64,000 bases of DNA from Toxonevra muliebris (Eukaryota > Arthropoda > Insecta > Diptera > Pallopteridae). The notes beneath the pieces are model-generated. The model was not told where the DNA came from. It saw only the letters and a list, made by a program, of their open reading frames with translations, and made no database searches. The position numbers were made by a program, and so were the translations under genes. The stretch is from positions 19,214,182 to 19,278,181 of the forward strand of contig OY829330.1 of NCBI GenBank assembly GCA_963691655.1, in the 5' to 3' direction. Shown piece by piece: positions 33,926-45,125 of the stretch (position 1 is its first letter; each line of letters begins with the position of its first letter).

Positions 33926-34640
33926 ATGTTAGGGCCTTAGCAAAATAAGGCAGAGATACATATATACCCTTTGAAGCATTTCCTTTGTATGCCAAAACAC
34001 TTCCACATTCTGCCCAACAACTACTACTAACCATCCGCCTTTACACACAAACTGCAAGTGTGTTCTTTGGAATGGTTTCTCAGGTATACAGTTTCAAACA
34101 TTTTCTTTGCATGGGAGGTGTCACGCATATTTTATTTATTCCATTATTTTTTTTTTTTTTTTTTGTAGCATTTTCCATTGGCAATCAAAGCTCTCTAAAA
34201 ACAAATAATTTGGTAAATATACCTTATAAAGCGGAGGTGAAACAGTAACTCAAGTCTACCCATACTTTAACCACCAAATTCCATTGACAAATCAAATATC
34301 ATTCCAAATCTTAGTACTGAACTATATAAATAGTTTCTAAGAAATATATATAAAAGCATTAGAGTTGAACGGAAAAAGCCACGCCTATACATATTTTTTC
34401 ATAGAATGCCATTGACAAATAACGTTTTTTAGAGACGTGCCACAAATGAATACTGAGATATTCCATAGCTAAAATTCAGAATATATAGGAGATGCCATGT
34501 CCCCTTTTTTCAATTCCACGGACCTTTTCCCTGCGGCATTACATTGCCAATTAACATCCTTGTACTAAATCTCTGGTTGTGGAGATATACCCAAAAATTA
34601 TATAAGTTATTGATGGGCATATGTCCATGAAATCAAGTTA
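33926..34640 (+). repeat. Dispersed repeat family A, copy 2
   Basis: Aligned with 6594-7345 on the same strand, with small indels. This copy has an extra 35-40 bases (CAGTTTCAAACATTTTC) before GGAGGTGTCACGC. It runs directly into family B at about 34660, which suggests A and B are parts of one longer element. Confidence 0.8.
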
Positions 34641-34659
34641 CAGTTTTATATAATAGTAT

Positions 34660-35632
34660 AAAAAAAATTAATTATTTGTATAAAAAAAGAATCACTTGGC
34701 GGGGTTCACCTGTAGTGGGATTCGAACTCATGACACCAAAAAAAAAATCACAATTTCTTAGCACAACCACAACTTTACTCTCCTTTTTAACTCACTAAGC
34801 CACAAATCTTTACAAAATAACGTGATCACATTAGTAATATATAATACTGCCTTTTGTGTGTTTGCATGTTTTATATTCACCTTTGTCGGTATTTGTTTTT
34901 TGTTGTATATTTATCTTTTTTCCACTACACCGATAAAAAAAAAAATATATTGAAAAAGAGAAAAAAATTATTTGGTCCCGCTTCAAGTGGGACTCGAACT
35001 CACTATTCCACAACTCATTCCTACATCCACTACTTTACCTTTCCTTCTAACCAACTCATCCACACACCACTATGAAATACTGTGATCAAATTAGTAATAT
35101 GTAGTTACATTCATGCAAGTGAAAAAGAAGTTCACACGCAAAGCTCATACGCATTCTTTTCTGCATTGTGTTTGTGTGGTGGAAATCACAGAGAGCGAAG
35201 TAAAAAAATCTTTGGCTTTGATTCTAGGAAAAACATAAATATTTACAATAACAAATGTAAGGGGAACAAATTTTTAATATAAAAATGCATTTTACAGGTA
35301 AACTATTAACTTTAGATATATGCCACCACTGACTTTATTTTAGCAAACGATAAATCTTTCTATACATAATTTTTATGTACCTGTCATAGTTTAAGCAATA
35401 TTTTGCATTAAGTAGCTAAATTTTATGAAAAAGCTGACTTTGGTCCAAATAATAGTCTATATAAAAGAAACTATATGAAACTAATTTAAAATAAATATCG
35501 ACTTAACTCGACAGATGTCCAAAGGAATTACATACTAAATTTCATGACAATCCGTTGTGAAATATAGAAACCTATTAGGACTAAACATTTAACAGAGCTC
35601 TATTTTATATATATAGATAGAAGATAGATGTC
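34660..35632 (-). repeat. Composite repeat family B, longest copy, two tRNA-like modules
   Basis: Module 1 (34700-34812) reads on the minus strand TGGCTTAGTGAGTTAAAAAG (A-box-like) and GAGTTCGAATCCCAC (B box). Module 2 (34972-35070) has GATGAGTTGGTTAGAA and GAGTTCGAGTCCCAC. Both are followed by the word CACATTAGTAATAT or CAAATTAGTAATAT on the + strand. The right part (AACATAAATATTTACAATAAC, CATTTTACAGGTA, GACTTAACTCGACA) leads to the shared terminus TCTATTTTATATATATAGATAG. The strong B boxes and A boxes support a Pol III SINE ancestry. Confidence 0.65.
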
Positions 35633-35679
35633 TCGCTGTGAACATAAGTTAAAATCATCTTTAAATATTCTTATAAAGA

Positions 35680-38420
35680 GTAAAAACTAAAAACAGTGCC
35701 CGCGGTTGACTGCAATGACTGGGATCAATTAAAATTTTTAGCACTAGCTGCTGAGCAGTTTCATTGTGAATAACATTATAACGAAAAAGAGACTTAACCA
35801 CTTGGTCGTTTTATTCGCACATGTTAAACTGACTGGCGACAATAATCTGTCAGACGGCTTTTAATCATTTGTTTGGGAACTGAGAATTGGAGTTGTTGCC
35901 TAGCAATGTGAGTATTACAGTTTCGATTGTATGTATAGGTACTTGGTCAACCTTTGAGTGGTAGATTCAGCGGGTGTAATAGCTTCAGTCGTCTTCGAGT
36001 TTGGCTACTGTCCAATAAATTGACGGCCAGTGGGTTGGTATACTGATTCAGTCTGTCAATGTATTTTCTGCTGTGTTGACAGATTATATCCTTAACCATT
36101 TCAACTCTTAAATTACGGTGGATAGTTTTATTCCGGACGTACCAGGGCGCGTTGATTTTTGTTTTGGTATACTTGCACCTTGTTTACATTTAAGTTGCTA
36201 GCAGTGCCCCATAATTGTATACCATAGGACCATGTGGGTCTTATAATAGTTTTGTATATAAGCAGTTTGTTGGCGACGTTCAGCTTGCTTCTGGGTCAGA
36301 ATTCGTGAAATCAATCACAGAAAATTATTTTTTCTCAGATTTTAATGTAAATATGGAAATTAGTAAGTTTCTATAAGAAAATACGATTCCCACATTTTTA
36401 ACTCATAAAAATTTTTTTTTTTTTTACAACTTATTGACATTAATAATTTTAGGAAGTTTTTTTTTTTTTCAATTTAATGTATTTCGGGATCTGCTCAAGC
36501 AAATTTATCGAAATTTTCAGGACTACTTTTTTTTGAGTGATAGTTTATGAAGAATTTTTTTCGATCGCCAAATAACGGTAATTTGTTTATTTATAAGTAT
36601 TTGTTTATAACAATTAGCAAGCAAACATTGTTCTGGAGCATGAAAAAATCTGAAAAAAATCATAAACATTGCTAGTATTGTTTTAAAAAATATGTACAAA
36701 TTTCAAAGTGTGTCCATTTTTTGTTTAGAAATTATGATTTTTTAAATCAGCACTGCACAACGTTTTGTCGCATTTGGAGTATGTGCGCTGTCGCTCGCAA
36801 AACCAAATTTACGAACACATTTTCGACTATGCAAATTTCACTATTTATTATTATAAATAAATCAATTATCGTCAAATTTGAAATTTGTACATATTTTTTA
36901 AAACAGTACTAGCAATGTTTACGATTCTTGTCAGATTTTTTCATGCTCAAGAACAATGTTTGTTTGCTAATTGTTATAAACAAATACTTATAAATAAACA
37001 AATTACCGTTATTTGGCGATCGAAAAAAATACTTCATAAACTATCACTCAAAAAAAAGTAGTCCTGAAAATTTCGATAAATTTGCTTGAGCAGATCCCGA
37101 AATACATCAAATTGAAAAAAAAAACTTCCTAAAATTATTAATGTCAATAAGTGCTAATAAGTTGTAAAAAAAAAAATTTTGTGAGCTAAAAATGTGGGAA
37201 TCGTATTTTCTTCCATATTTACATTAAAATCTGAGAAAAAATAATTTTCAGTGATTGATTTCACGAGTTCTGCCCCTTCTGCGATATAATAGCCAATGTA
37301 GTTTTTTCGTCTTCCATGAAACCTGCTCTAATTTTGCCTTAATATGATCTTTCCATGTAAGACGCCTGTCTAGGTGCATGCCCAGGTAGACATCAGTGGT
37401 TGAACCAGTCGTCTAGACTGTGCAGGTACTCCTGCATGCAAAGAGAAGCATTCGTCGGGTTGTGCGCTCGAGCGAGTATCGTTTGCGTAGGTGGCAACCA
37501 TCGTGTTGTGGTGCTCAGGGGTAGGCATATCGGCTGTAAAAATCGTGTACAAGGCAGGTCCAAGGACACTGTCCTGAAGTATACCTTCACTTATCGGCAG
37601 TATGTTTGAGTGATCATCCCTTACAACGACAAAGAATGCCCTCTCGGACAAGTAGTTCAACAAAAAAATATAGAATGGTGTTGGAAGCCATTTCTTGAGC
37701 TTATAGTGTAGGCTCTGGTGCCACACTCGAGCTTTTGAGGAGCTTTTGAGGCTTTAAGAGATATGATTTGGGTTTGCACATCTGTTGGCGTTATATGCGG
37801 TAGGGGCAGGTCCATTTGGCAAGGTACATCTAGATAGCTAACAGTTTCCAGTCTGTCAGCGTCATCTACAAACTGGAATGACTTGAATTTTTCTTCTAAA
37901 TGAGCAGCAAACGCATCCCCTTTTGCCTTGTCTGATCTGCACTAAGTGTCGTTGTCTTCTTTTATTGGAACCTGCCTCGTGCTTGGCCTTTTTAGACTTT
38001 TAGTTGCCTTCCAATGGTTGAAATGATCCTTTTTATGTGGATTCGCATTTAGTAGAAACTCACCAATTGTTTTATTTCTCAGCTCCTGAAGCAAACATTT
38101 CAGGTCCTTACCTGCTCTGTTATATGCCGCTTTGTCAAAGGGGTTACGACTTAGCACATATCTTCTGCGAAGCCTCCTTTTGTGCCTCACCGTTTACTTC
38201 AATATTGTACGGCTTTTTTTTTTCTTCTCGAAGGGAGAATCTTTCATAGATATCGTCAATCCATAGACGGCATGCACGATTCACACTGCCCGCTAAGTTA
38301 CACCTCATTCGGGCCACGTCCAGTCAGTATTGTCTTACAATGCTGGACTTGTGAAACAGTACGCTTACGTACTAAATCCTTAACTTCGTCTTCTATAGCT
38401 TGTATTTGGACCTGCGGGAC
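35680..38420 (-). pseudogene. Jockey-type LINE ORF2, decayed and interrupted
   Basis: The linker reads KRRLRRRYVLSRNP...LLQELRNKTIGEFL (38190-37942). The RT is best at 37726-37370: LLNYLSERAFFVVV, a DSVLGPALYTIFTADMPTP block and YANDT where YADDT is expected, so the catalytic site is altered. Next is YLGMHLDRRLTWKDHIKAK (about 37395-37335), then a 983-bp insertion, then KLNVANKLLIYKTIIRPTWSYGIQLWGTAS (36290-36195). Many stops and frameshifts. The 3' end is uncertain, and the upstream boundary touches the R1 3' end near 38425. Confidence 0.75.
36288..37280. mobile_element. 983-bp long-inverted-repeat (foldback-like) element with 5-bp target duplication
   Basis: The element spans 36293-37275. 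It begins GGGTCAGAATTCGTGAAATC and ends with its near reverse complement. The arms extend about 400 bases each (36293-36715 and 36880-37275) with high identity, leaving a loop of roughly 165 bases. CTTCT flanks both sides (36288-36292 and 37276-37280). The insertion splits the Jockey LINE: the host frame passes cleanly from RR on one side to SKLNV on the other if one CTTCT copy is removed. No transposase is encoded. Transcripts would form a long hairpin. Confidence 0.9.
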
Positions 38421-38424
38421 CGTC

Positions 38425-39920
38425 TTTAAGCACTACTTCGCAGGGACAAGCTGGGCCAAAATGGTTCTTCACAAACGCCCTACAGGGCTATTCATCGTTT
38501 GCACGTCTTCATTTTCACTTCTGTGCTGCCTTTCTTTCTTCCTGAACTTCTGGAGCGCTATTGCCGACCATTCCTTCATCTTAGCCCACACCAATCTCGA
38601 TTGCAGCATGTTACTCACAATTTTATCGGGTGTCATCCTTTCGTTTATTAACCTCTTTATGGTCGTTCTCTCTGCTTCATATCTCGAACAAGAAAAAAAG
38701 ATATGCTCTGCGTTTTCACCATCACTGCTGCAAAAGGAGCAAATCTGAGGAGATACTCCCTGAAACAGCCATGGCCCGTCAAAAATTGTAAAAGTCCGTC
38801 TCGCCGTGTTTTTTTATCGACCTAGGCTTGTACGCTCCTGATGAGCCTATGCGTCCACCTTCCTTTTTCTGCCGCGTCCCATTGTGTTTACCACTCGTCG
38901 AGGCTCGCTTGTCTCTCCTCTTTGCGTTCGTCTGCCGTTAGCCGCCGGTTCATTTTTTTCGTTCTGTAGACTCTGCCCAGCTCCGAGGCCATTATGTCTG
39001 GCGGCATAATGCCAGATATAATACCGACCACTTCGTGCGACACTGTCCTAAAAGCGCAAGCAACTCTAATGGCGCTTAGCCTAAAAACTGCTTTCGCCTT
39101 CTTGACATACGTTTTTTAACGCAGGGCTGTCCCCCATATAGGCGCCGGTACATCAATACTTACTGGCTTACTTTAGTCAGGAGCGCTCCCCAACTCTGGA
39201 TAGGGCCACCAATGTTTGCCATGATTCTCGTCAAAGCCGTTGTCACTGTAGCCACCTTCTTGTAATTTAGCCTTGCGTCAATCATCACACCAAAGTACCT
39301 CAGCGACGATTGTGCCGTGACATTGTAGCCGTCAATGTTCAGGATGGTTGTTTCTAGTTTTTTTCTGCTCGTAATAAGCACCACCTCTGTTTTCTGTCCC
39401 GCAAGCTGGAGCTCGTTAGCCACTTCTTAATCTTTGTCGCTGTCTCATTGCAGATGCTCTGAATCTGGGTAAGTTCCTTCGCAACGATCGTCAAGGCAAT
39501 ATCGTCCGCATATTCAATTATCTGGGCTTCCTTTGGCAGTGGAAGGTGAAATACCCCATCGTACAGCACATTCGGTAGCAACGGGCCCAGTACGGAGCCC
39601 TCGCAATGCCTGTCAATTTTCCCACTGCATCTATAGTGGATCGATCTTTTTTTTTATTCGTCACCCCACCGGTTCCCGTCCACCTTTTCACAGAGCTCTT
39701 TGAATTATGAAAACTTGCTTCTTTTGATCGCCTTTTTAAACTCCTTGCGTTTTCTCTTGTAGCATTCACGCAATCTTGTATGCTCCGCCGTACTTTGGCT
39801 TCTTTGAGAGAGTTGTCTCGTTTTATGACATTCACTTCTTAATGTGTTAATTTCGTCGTTCCATCAGTATGCGCACTTTCTAGACGTATTCTGTCTTTTC
39901 CTGCACATGGCAACGTCTCA
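38425..39920 (-). pseudogene. R1-type LINE ORF2, 3' half (RT to C-terminus)
   Basis: Entering from the insert at 39921, the minus strand shows the CAYWWNDEINTLRSEC linker (about 39880-39835) and QDCVNATRENARSLKRRSKEASFHN. An internal deletion removes much of the RT fingers. The palm has IIEYADDIALTIV (about 39515-39480), then ETTILNIDGYNV and SLRYFGVMIDARLNY. The C-terminus has LTGHGCFREYLLRF and GENAEHIFFSCSRYEAERTTI (38800-38690). Several frameshifts. No RNase H, as expected for R1. The 3' end is placed near 38425. Confidence 0.75.
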
Positions 39921-41540
39921 CAGTGTAGCGTCTCTATACAACAGTGTAGCGTCCCTATTCAACTAAATCGGTTAACGGACACTGCCACATAAGCTGAATC
40001 AAAAAATTACAATATCTCATAAACTTTTGAAGTAATAAACTTGAATTTTTGTGAAGCGCCTAAATAAGTTTTTTGACTCAAAATTGCCGTAGAACCCAAT
40101 CTCATGGCTTGAAAATTGGAGTACGACAATAATTTATAAAAATTATGGAAATTGAAAAAGTAGGCGTGGCATCTCCAATATGGTCAAAGTATTTTACGGT
40201 ATATATTAAAGCTGCAATGATAATCTATATTTTTTCATGACATTTGTGTAATTCATTCAATTGATGTAATATACATAAATAATTAGGTATTATCAAACTA
40301 TTTTATTTCACTCAATACAATTTTTTAAATATATAAACTTATAATTTCTACTAAAATGAAATAAATTGCTTAAAATTTATTCGCTTTCATTTCCTCCTTC
40401 ATGGTCTGACGACGAATCAGATGAGAAAACAATTTCTAAGTCTATATCTTGACCACTATTTTCTGGTTCTAAGAAAATGAACTGACTAATATATCTTCGT
40501 TCTTTTGTTTTTTACTGCAAGTTATTCGTTTACCAGAAATAAGTGGCTCAGAAGATAGTAATAACCGTGCTAAAAAGTCCCTATTGCACGCTTCTCTAGA
40601 AGCTTTTCTTGTATTTTCTAATCGACACTTTCTAAACTCCTTGTGTCTTGCTTCTAAAGCATCCTCCGAAAGAAACCTCCCGCCCCCCGTATAATTCGTA
40701 AAAGTTTCTGCTGTTCTATATGAATTTATTCGTTTTATTTATTAGTTTCATACAAGACATTTGAAACTTCTACGAGTTTTACGGGGGTAGGTTAATTGTT
40801 TTGCCAAACTTTCTTCATACGTGATCAGGATCTATTACCTATAGAATTTTTGTCAGAGTGTTTATAAAAAAATTGGTACGCCCTAAAACGCATATATACA
40901 AGTATATTTATTTATATATGTATGCATAAGTACATAAATGGGGTACAACTAAGATTTCGCTTAAATTTGGTATGTTCACATTTTTCAATAAACTGCTTTT
41001 TTTCATTCGAAGTTCCGCTAGAAAATTGATTAGTACGTCTGAATATGCAAGCATATGCCGCTTAAATTTTTTCTTATTATTGTAGATATATCTCTTAAAA
41101 GAAATAAGTAAAAATTAGAGAGGATGTTTTTGGACGATTTTTTTAAAAGCTCTTTAATCTGTGGGGTTTTTTTTTTGTGTTTTCAAATGGTAAATTTTCA
41201 ACTTATGGCACTTCAAAACGAAAAATGAAAATACATCAAAACGGGGTATGCCCTTAAAGAATAGTATAAATAACATTGGGAAAAAATTTTATTTTATTTA
41301 GAACAAAAATAAAAAAGTTACAGAAGTTAGAAGTGAACCTACCAAAGTAGTATTTGCTGCAAAAAAATGTCATTGTTGCAAATGCTTGAATTTCAATACG
41401 TTTTTTTATGGCAAAATAAAAGTAATTCCCACAATCCTTTTTAAGCTCATCTAACTGAAATATTTACAATTGAACTGCATTCCAATAATATCAATATTCG
41501 AACTTGACTTTTTTGAATTGTTTCAACCTTCGTTACACTG
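39921..41540. mobile_element. 1.6-kb TIR insert splitting the R1-type LINE
   Basis: Left end CAGTGTAGCG (39921-39930) and right end CGTTACACTG (41531-41540) are inverted. With flanking bases the match extends to CTCACAGTGTARCG. The R1 frame reads ACDS on one side and TLP plus the YWW linker on the other, so the LINE was probably interrupted here. The left end carries a second 21-bp unit (CAGTGTAGCGTCCCTATTCAA). No exact target duplication is visible. The insert contains a remnant protein (40380-40690, minus). Confidence 0.55.
40380..40690 (-). pseudogene. Remnant of an unnamed insect mobile-element protein
   Basis: Minus-strand reading gives GGRFLSEDALEARHKEFRK followed by CRLENTRKASREACNRDFLARLLLSSEPLISGKR, then an acidic end near a stop. 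From memory, many insect and cnidarian multicopy proteins carry an EARNKxFRxxRxxHTRKxSR...DxxxxLLxxSDP block near their C-terminus; I cannot name the superfamily. It sits inside the 1.6-kb TIR insert and may be the C-terminal scrap of that element's own protein. Confidence 0.45.
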
Positions 41541-43540
41541 TGAGTCGCAGGCTTTGCTTACATACTTCACCAGCATGCTGGTTTGTTGGCCCGCGTCGTT
41601 CGAGCAATCCGGGCTCCCGTCAAGAATAAGTCTGAAGATTTCTGCGCATTCTTGCCGATTTCCAACATAATAGCAAGGTTGTCACTATGTGTGTAGAAGT
41701 CGCACGGCTGGAGAACGCAATGTCAATTATTGATCTGCGCCCATTCTTCTCGAAAGTATTCCTTCCGCCGGTATTGAGCAACACCGCATCTAGTAAGGAG
41801 AACGCCTTAAGCAAAGCATTACCACGCTTGTTTGTATAGCTGCTGCCCCATTCTTCGGCCCACGCTATCACGTTTGGCGTAGTATCTCGCGCGTCTTGCA
41901 CCAGCTCGTCCAGGTTACTTTCGTAGTCGACTTGCGTCACACTCGGCGGAACATAGCAGCTTTAAAAATGGATTCCACAGATCTTCGCCCACGTATAGTG
42001 GTTTTTCCCAAGGAGCGGCTTGTCTTGGAGAGAGTTGCCCCACATGCTCTTATGGCAGCTTTGCTTCCATGATCAGAGATCCAGGTTCCGGGACTTAGGT
42101 TTCCACAGAATGGTTTTTTGATGCATACCTTTGCGAAGTGACCCTTTTCGCTACATGTGATGCAACTTTGACTCCTGTAGTCCACGCTGGTGCATGCCTT
42201 CGCCACATGCCCGTATTCCAACCACCTGAAACATTTCTTGAGGTTCAGCTTTTCCCTTATTCGGCAGACCACCCATCCAATCTTGGTCTTCTGAGCGTCA
42301 AGCAGTCGTTTTGCATCCAGTGCCGGAAGTCTCACAACCGCAGACTGCGTTACGCCTCTCTAACGCTTTTGATCGCTCTTTTGTCGAAGAAGCTTAACTC
42401 CTTTACTTGCGATTGAATGGCCTCGACTATGTCCTCCTTGGTGTTAATTTCATCTAGGTCGCGAATCTGATACTGATAATGATACTGATACTTTATGTGT
42501 TAGCGCTAGGCTTGGTCGCCTAGTACTTTGCTTATCTCCTTATCATATGCTCCCGTATTCGTCATCTGCGCCTTTTTTAATTCCAGCAAAATTTCGCCTT
42601 TCGCCGTCTTCCTGATCCGCGAAACGTTCTCACCGAGTTCCTTCAGTGCATCATACTTTTTGATAGCCCTAAGTATATCGCTGTATGACATGTCTCCGCC
42701 ACGTGCAATGACTATTGCATCCGGTCTTGGGGTGGTGTATAGGTTGCCTTCTTAGCGGTCTGCGTTTGGCCTGCGTGCAGCCATACTCCTCCACTTTTTC
42801 TCTATCTTTGAAAGGACTATTACCTCCATCCCTCTTGCTCACACAAACCATCGTCCTTTGTGTGCGTTTGACCTGCGTCCAGTCATTCTCCTTCTCATTA
42901 GTTCTTTATCTTTGCGAGGACTATTACATCGTGCCTGTCTTTTGGCCTGGACAATGTCCCTACCCCAGTTCCCTGATGTCTGTCCTTCGCTTTACCGGTT
43001 CCGGAAAACACGGACGAACCAGCGCTCGCCCGGGGCAACGCAGGCTACTACTCCTGCGTCGAATGCACACTTCCTGACTAAGGCCCGAAGGGACTGGTTA
43101 CTGATACCCACAGCGGCTAATACCTCGGCAGAGCAAGCTCATATCACCCTCTTCACCCCAGCAGCAGAGAAAGCTGTTGAGGTTTCGAGGGACTCCCAGT
43201 GCCCCGCGGAGTGTACCGGTCAATTTGACAGTAGCACCTAACATGGTGTACAGACGCTGACCAGGAAGCCGTCCAATTTGGAAGCCGTCGCGCCTGGATT
43301 TTTGTATGACTCATTATGCCCATGCATGATGAGGAGGACACTTATTTCTAAGATCCGGTGTCGACTCGCCGCTGTCACAGGAACTTCATCGGATCTGCTA
43401 ACTCTTATACCGCATCCTCCGCTCCTGCCGCTCATCGTCGGGGATTGCTTATTCGTTTAACCTTATTTCGCAACTAACCTGCTACTACAGGCCGTCCGGC
43501 TATCCGCGACCTGTCGACCCCCTCGGTAGCTTAGAGCCCA
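41541..43540 (-). pseudogene. R1-type LINE, 5' half (ORF1 with CCHC knuckles; endonuclease)
   Basis: ORF1 pieces are at 42691-42506 (MSYSDILRAIKKYDALKEL, RKTAKGEILLELKK) and 42335-41937. The latter includes CFRWLEYGHVAKAC and CITCSEKGHFAKVC, where CCHC knuckles are expected and the first has lost a cysteine. The endonuclease C-terminal half is at 41940-41620: NVIAWAEEWGSSYTNKRGNALL and TFEKNGRRSIIDIAFSS. The N-terminal half of the endonuclease is deleted. Upstream to about 43540 is GC-richer sequence with broken frames, probably the ORF1 N-terminus and 5' UTR. Confidence 0.7.
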
Positions 43541-44182
43541 GCTATAGTGCCCAATCACGTAGGATCAAGACTCCGAGTATCCCAGTTGCACAAACAGTGA
43601 GTACTCCTTAAACGATTAATGATTTCATTACTCCAAAAGGAGGGATAAACGAGCAACTCCAATACAGTAACAAAATTTTTGAATTTCACTAACAGAATTT
43701 CATAATTTTATATGGTCTATTTTTAGAAATAATGATAAACAAAGACAGCCTGATTGAGTAATTCAAATTTGTATATCTTACTCTCTCTTGCCCAGTTAAC
43801 CCTTTACGGTAGATAGGGTAAAAACTGCCCCGCATATCTAATCTTAAAAATTCATATATGTAACTAATGCCTGTAATATATAAGATGTAAATCTTGTGGC
43901 ATTAGGAATGCTTTGAAATAAATAAATATAAATATATATTTTTTTATGCATAGTATGATATATTTTAAGCCACCTCGAAAAGTTGAAATTTTTTATAGTC
44001 ACACAGTTTAATATTTTATTTACAGTTTCTCATTCTGCTGATAATGATATAAATCAAAAAATTTCTGTGCAACTGGTGTTTTTATTTTCTTTAAAATCGT
44101 GTGCATCAAAGAGTTAAAAATCAGTAACTAGTACTAGAATCATTGCAAGAGTAAAAGAAACAAAATTCAATGACAACAAATA

Positions 44183-44262
44183 TGTTTGTGTGGTTCAGTT
44201 GGTAAGCGCGTCGTTTAATATTCGCGATGCGAATTTTTTAGCCACAGGTTCGAGCCTGGAAA
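44183..44262 (+). repeat. tRNA-like sequence (A and B box), not a functional tRNA
   Basis: GTGTGGTTCAGTTGGTAAGC resembles an A box and CAGGTTCGAGCCTGG is a strong B box. The anticodon region has TTCGCGATGCGAA, a small hairpin. The acceptor stem does not pair convincingly, so this is a tRNA-derived repeat. Confidence 0.5.
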
Positions 44263-44384
44263 AATGCAACTCAAGAAAATAATAAAATTATAAAACGATA
44301 ATAGTAAATAATAAAAAAAAAAAATAAAAAATAAAAATGAAGATAACATTATAATTAAAAAAAAGAATAGAAAAAAAATGTTGT

Positions 44385-44450
44385 GGGATTTGAACCTTGG
44401 CACACACAAGTGCTTACTGTCGGTTTAAACAACTAGTCTACGCGTTATGA
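44385..44450 (-). repeat. tRNA-like sequence, opposite orientation
   Basis: Read on the minus strand: GTAGACTAGTTGTTTAAACC, CACTTGTGTGTGCC, then AAGGTTCAAATCCCAC (B box). It faces the + strand tRNA-like unit at 44183-44262 across about 120 bases of A-rich sequence. Confidence 0.45.
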
Positions 44451-44749
44451 ATTTTGTGAGAAACTATTTCGGAGTTTTGTTTTTCTATGAGATGCAAATG
44501 GTCTCATGCTCTTAATCGTGTCCTCCTTTATTACTCCTTTTGGAGGCTAAAACGAGTACTCCATGCCCTAGGACATGCAATGTCAAAAAGGAGTACAAAA
44601 TGCAAGAGCTCTGGAGCAATAGGGAGTAATCGATTGCTCGGTTTGGAGTGCTCAATGATTACTCCTACGATCATCCAAAGTTCAACTGGGATAGTTATAG
44701 TCTGTGACGATGAAGTTCGATGGATAAGTTGAATCAGCAGTTTTTAAAC

Positions 44750-45125
44750 TGCATTTCGTTGATGAGGATGTGGACAAAATACAATATTTACAAGTTTTAT
44801 TGAAAATTTTAGACAGATTTGACATAAATTATGACATGAGAGAAAAATTACACCTCAATTTAGACTGATTCGAAGTACTTGGCTGGAATTATGAGCGAAT
44901 GGGTGCTTTGTAATTGCCTAACAGTGCTGATTTTTATTTTATTTTTTTTTGCTAATATTGTTATTGCACTAATGTTTGTTTTCAAAATGCTGATACAATA
45001 TACTCTTAAAAATATAAGCTTTTGTTCCAAAAGTTGTTTGGCTTTTCGAGATATTACTCGATAAATGCGAAAAACTGAATTTTTTGTGGGGGTTTCCAAA
45101 TTTTCCGCCTGTTGTGTATATCTAA
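44750..45125 (+). repeat. Dispersed repeat, inverted relative of 32770-33400
   Basis: Shares GTAATTGCCTAACAGTG, GCTAATATTGTTATTG, AAAATATAAGCTTTTGTTCC and CTGAATTTTTTGTGGGGGTTTCC in reverse orientation. One + frame reads VDKIQYLQVLLKILDRFDINYDMREKLHLNLD, then TVLIFILFFFANIVIALMFVF after a shift. A membrane protein (chemoreceptor-like) pseudogene is possible but weak. Confidence 0.65.

Larger units (their letters stand above)
43578..44693. mobile_element. TA-flanked TIR element with ACTCC subterminal repeats
   Basis: TCCCAGTTG (43580) and CAACTGGGA (ends 44691) are inverted and flanked by TA on both sides (43578-43579, 44692-44693), as expected for a 2-bp TA duplication. Both subterminal regions are filled with ACTCC/GGAGT words (about 43605-43665 and 44520-44670). 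The interior is AT-rich, encodes nothing recognisable and carries two tRNA-like stretches in opposite orientation. Non-autonomous; superfamily unresolved. Confidence 0.6.

Noticed and set aside
38182..38748. 188-aa + strand ORF
   Set aside because: Antisense to the R1 C-terminus and Jockey linker; hydrophobic stretches are by-products of the opposite frame.
39921..41540. Transib element based on the CACAGTG end
   Set aside because: No 5-bp target duplication and no RAG1-like transposase remnant; kept only as a note.
44183..44262. Functional tRNA gene
   Set aside because: A and B boxes are present but the acceptor stem and D/anticodon stems do not pair well; lies inside a repeat.
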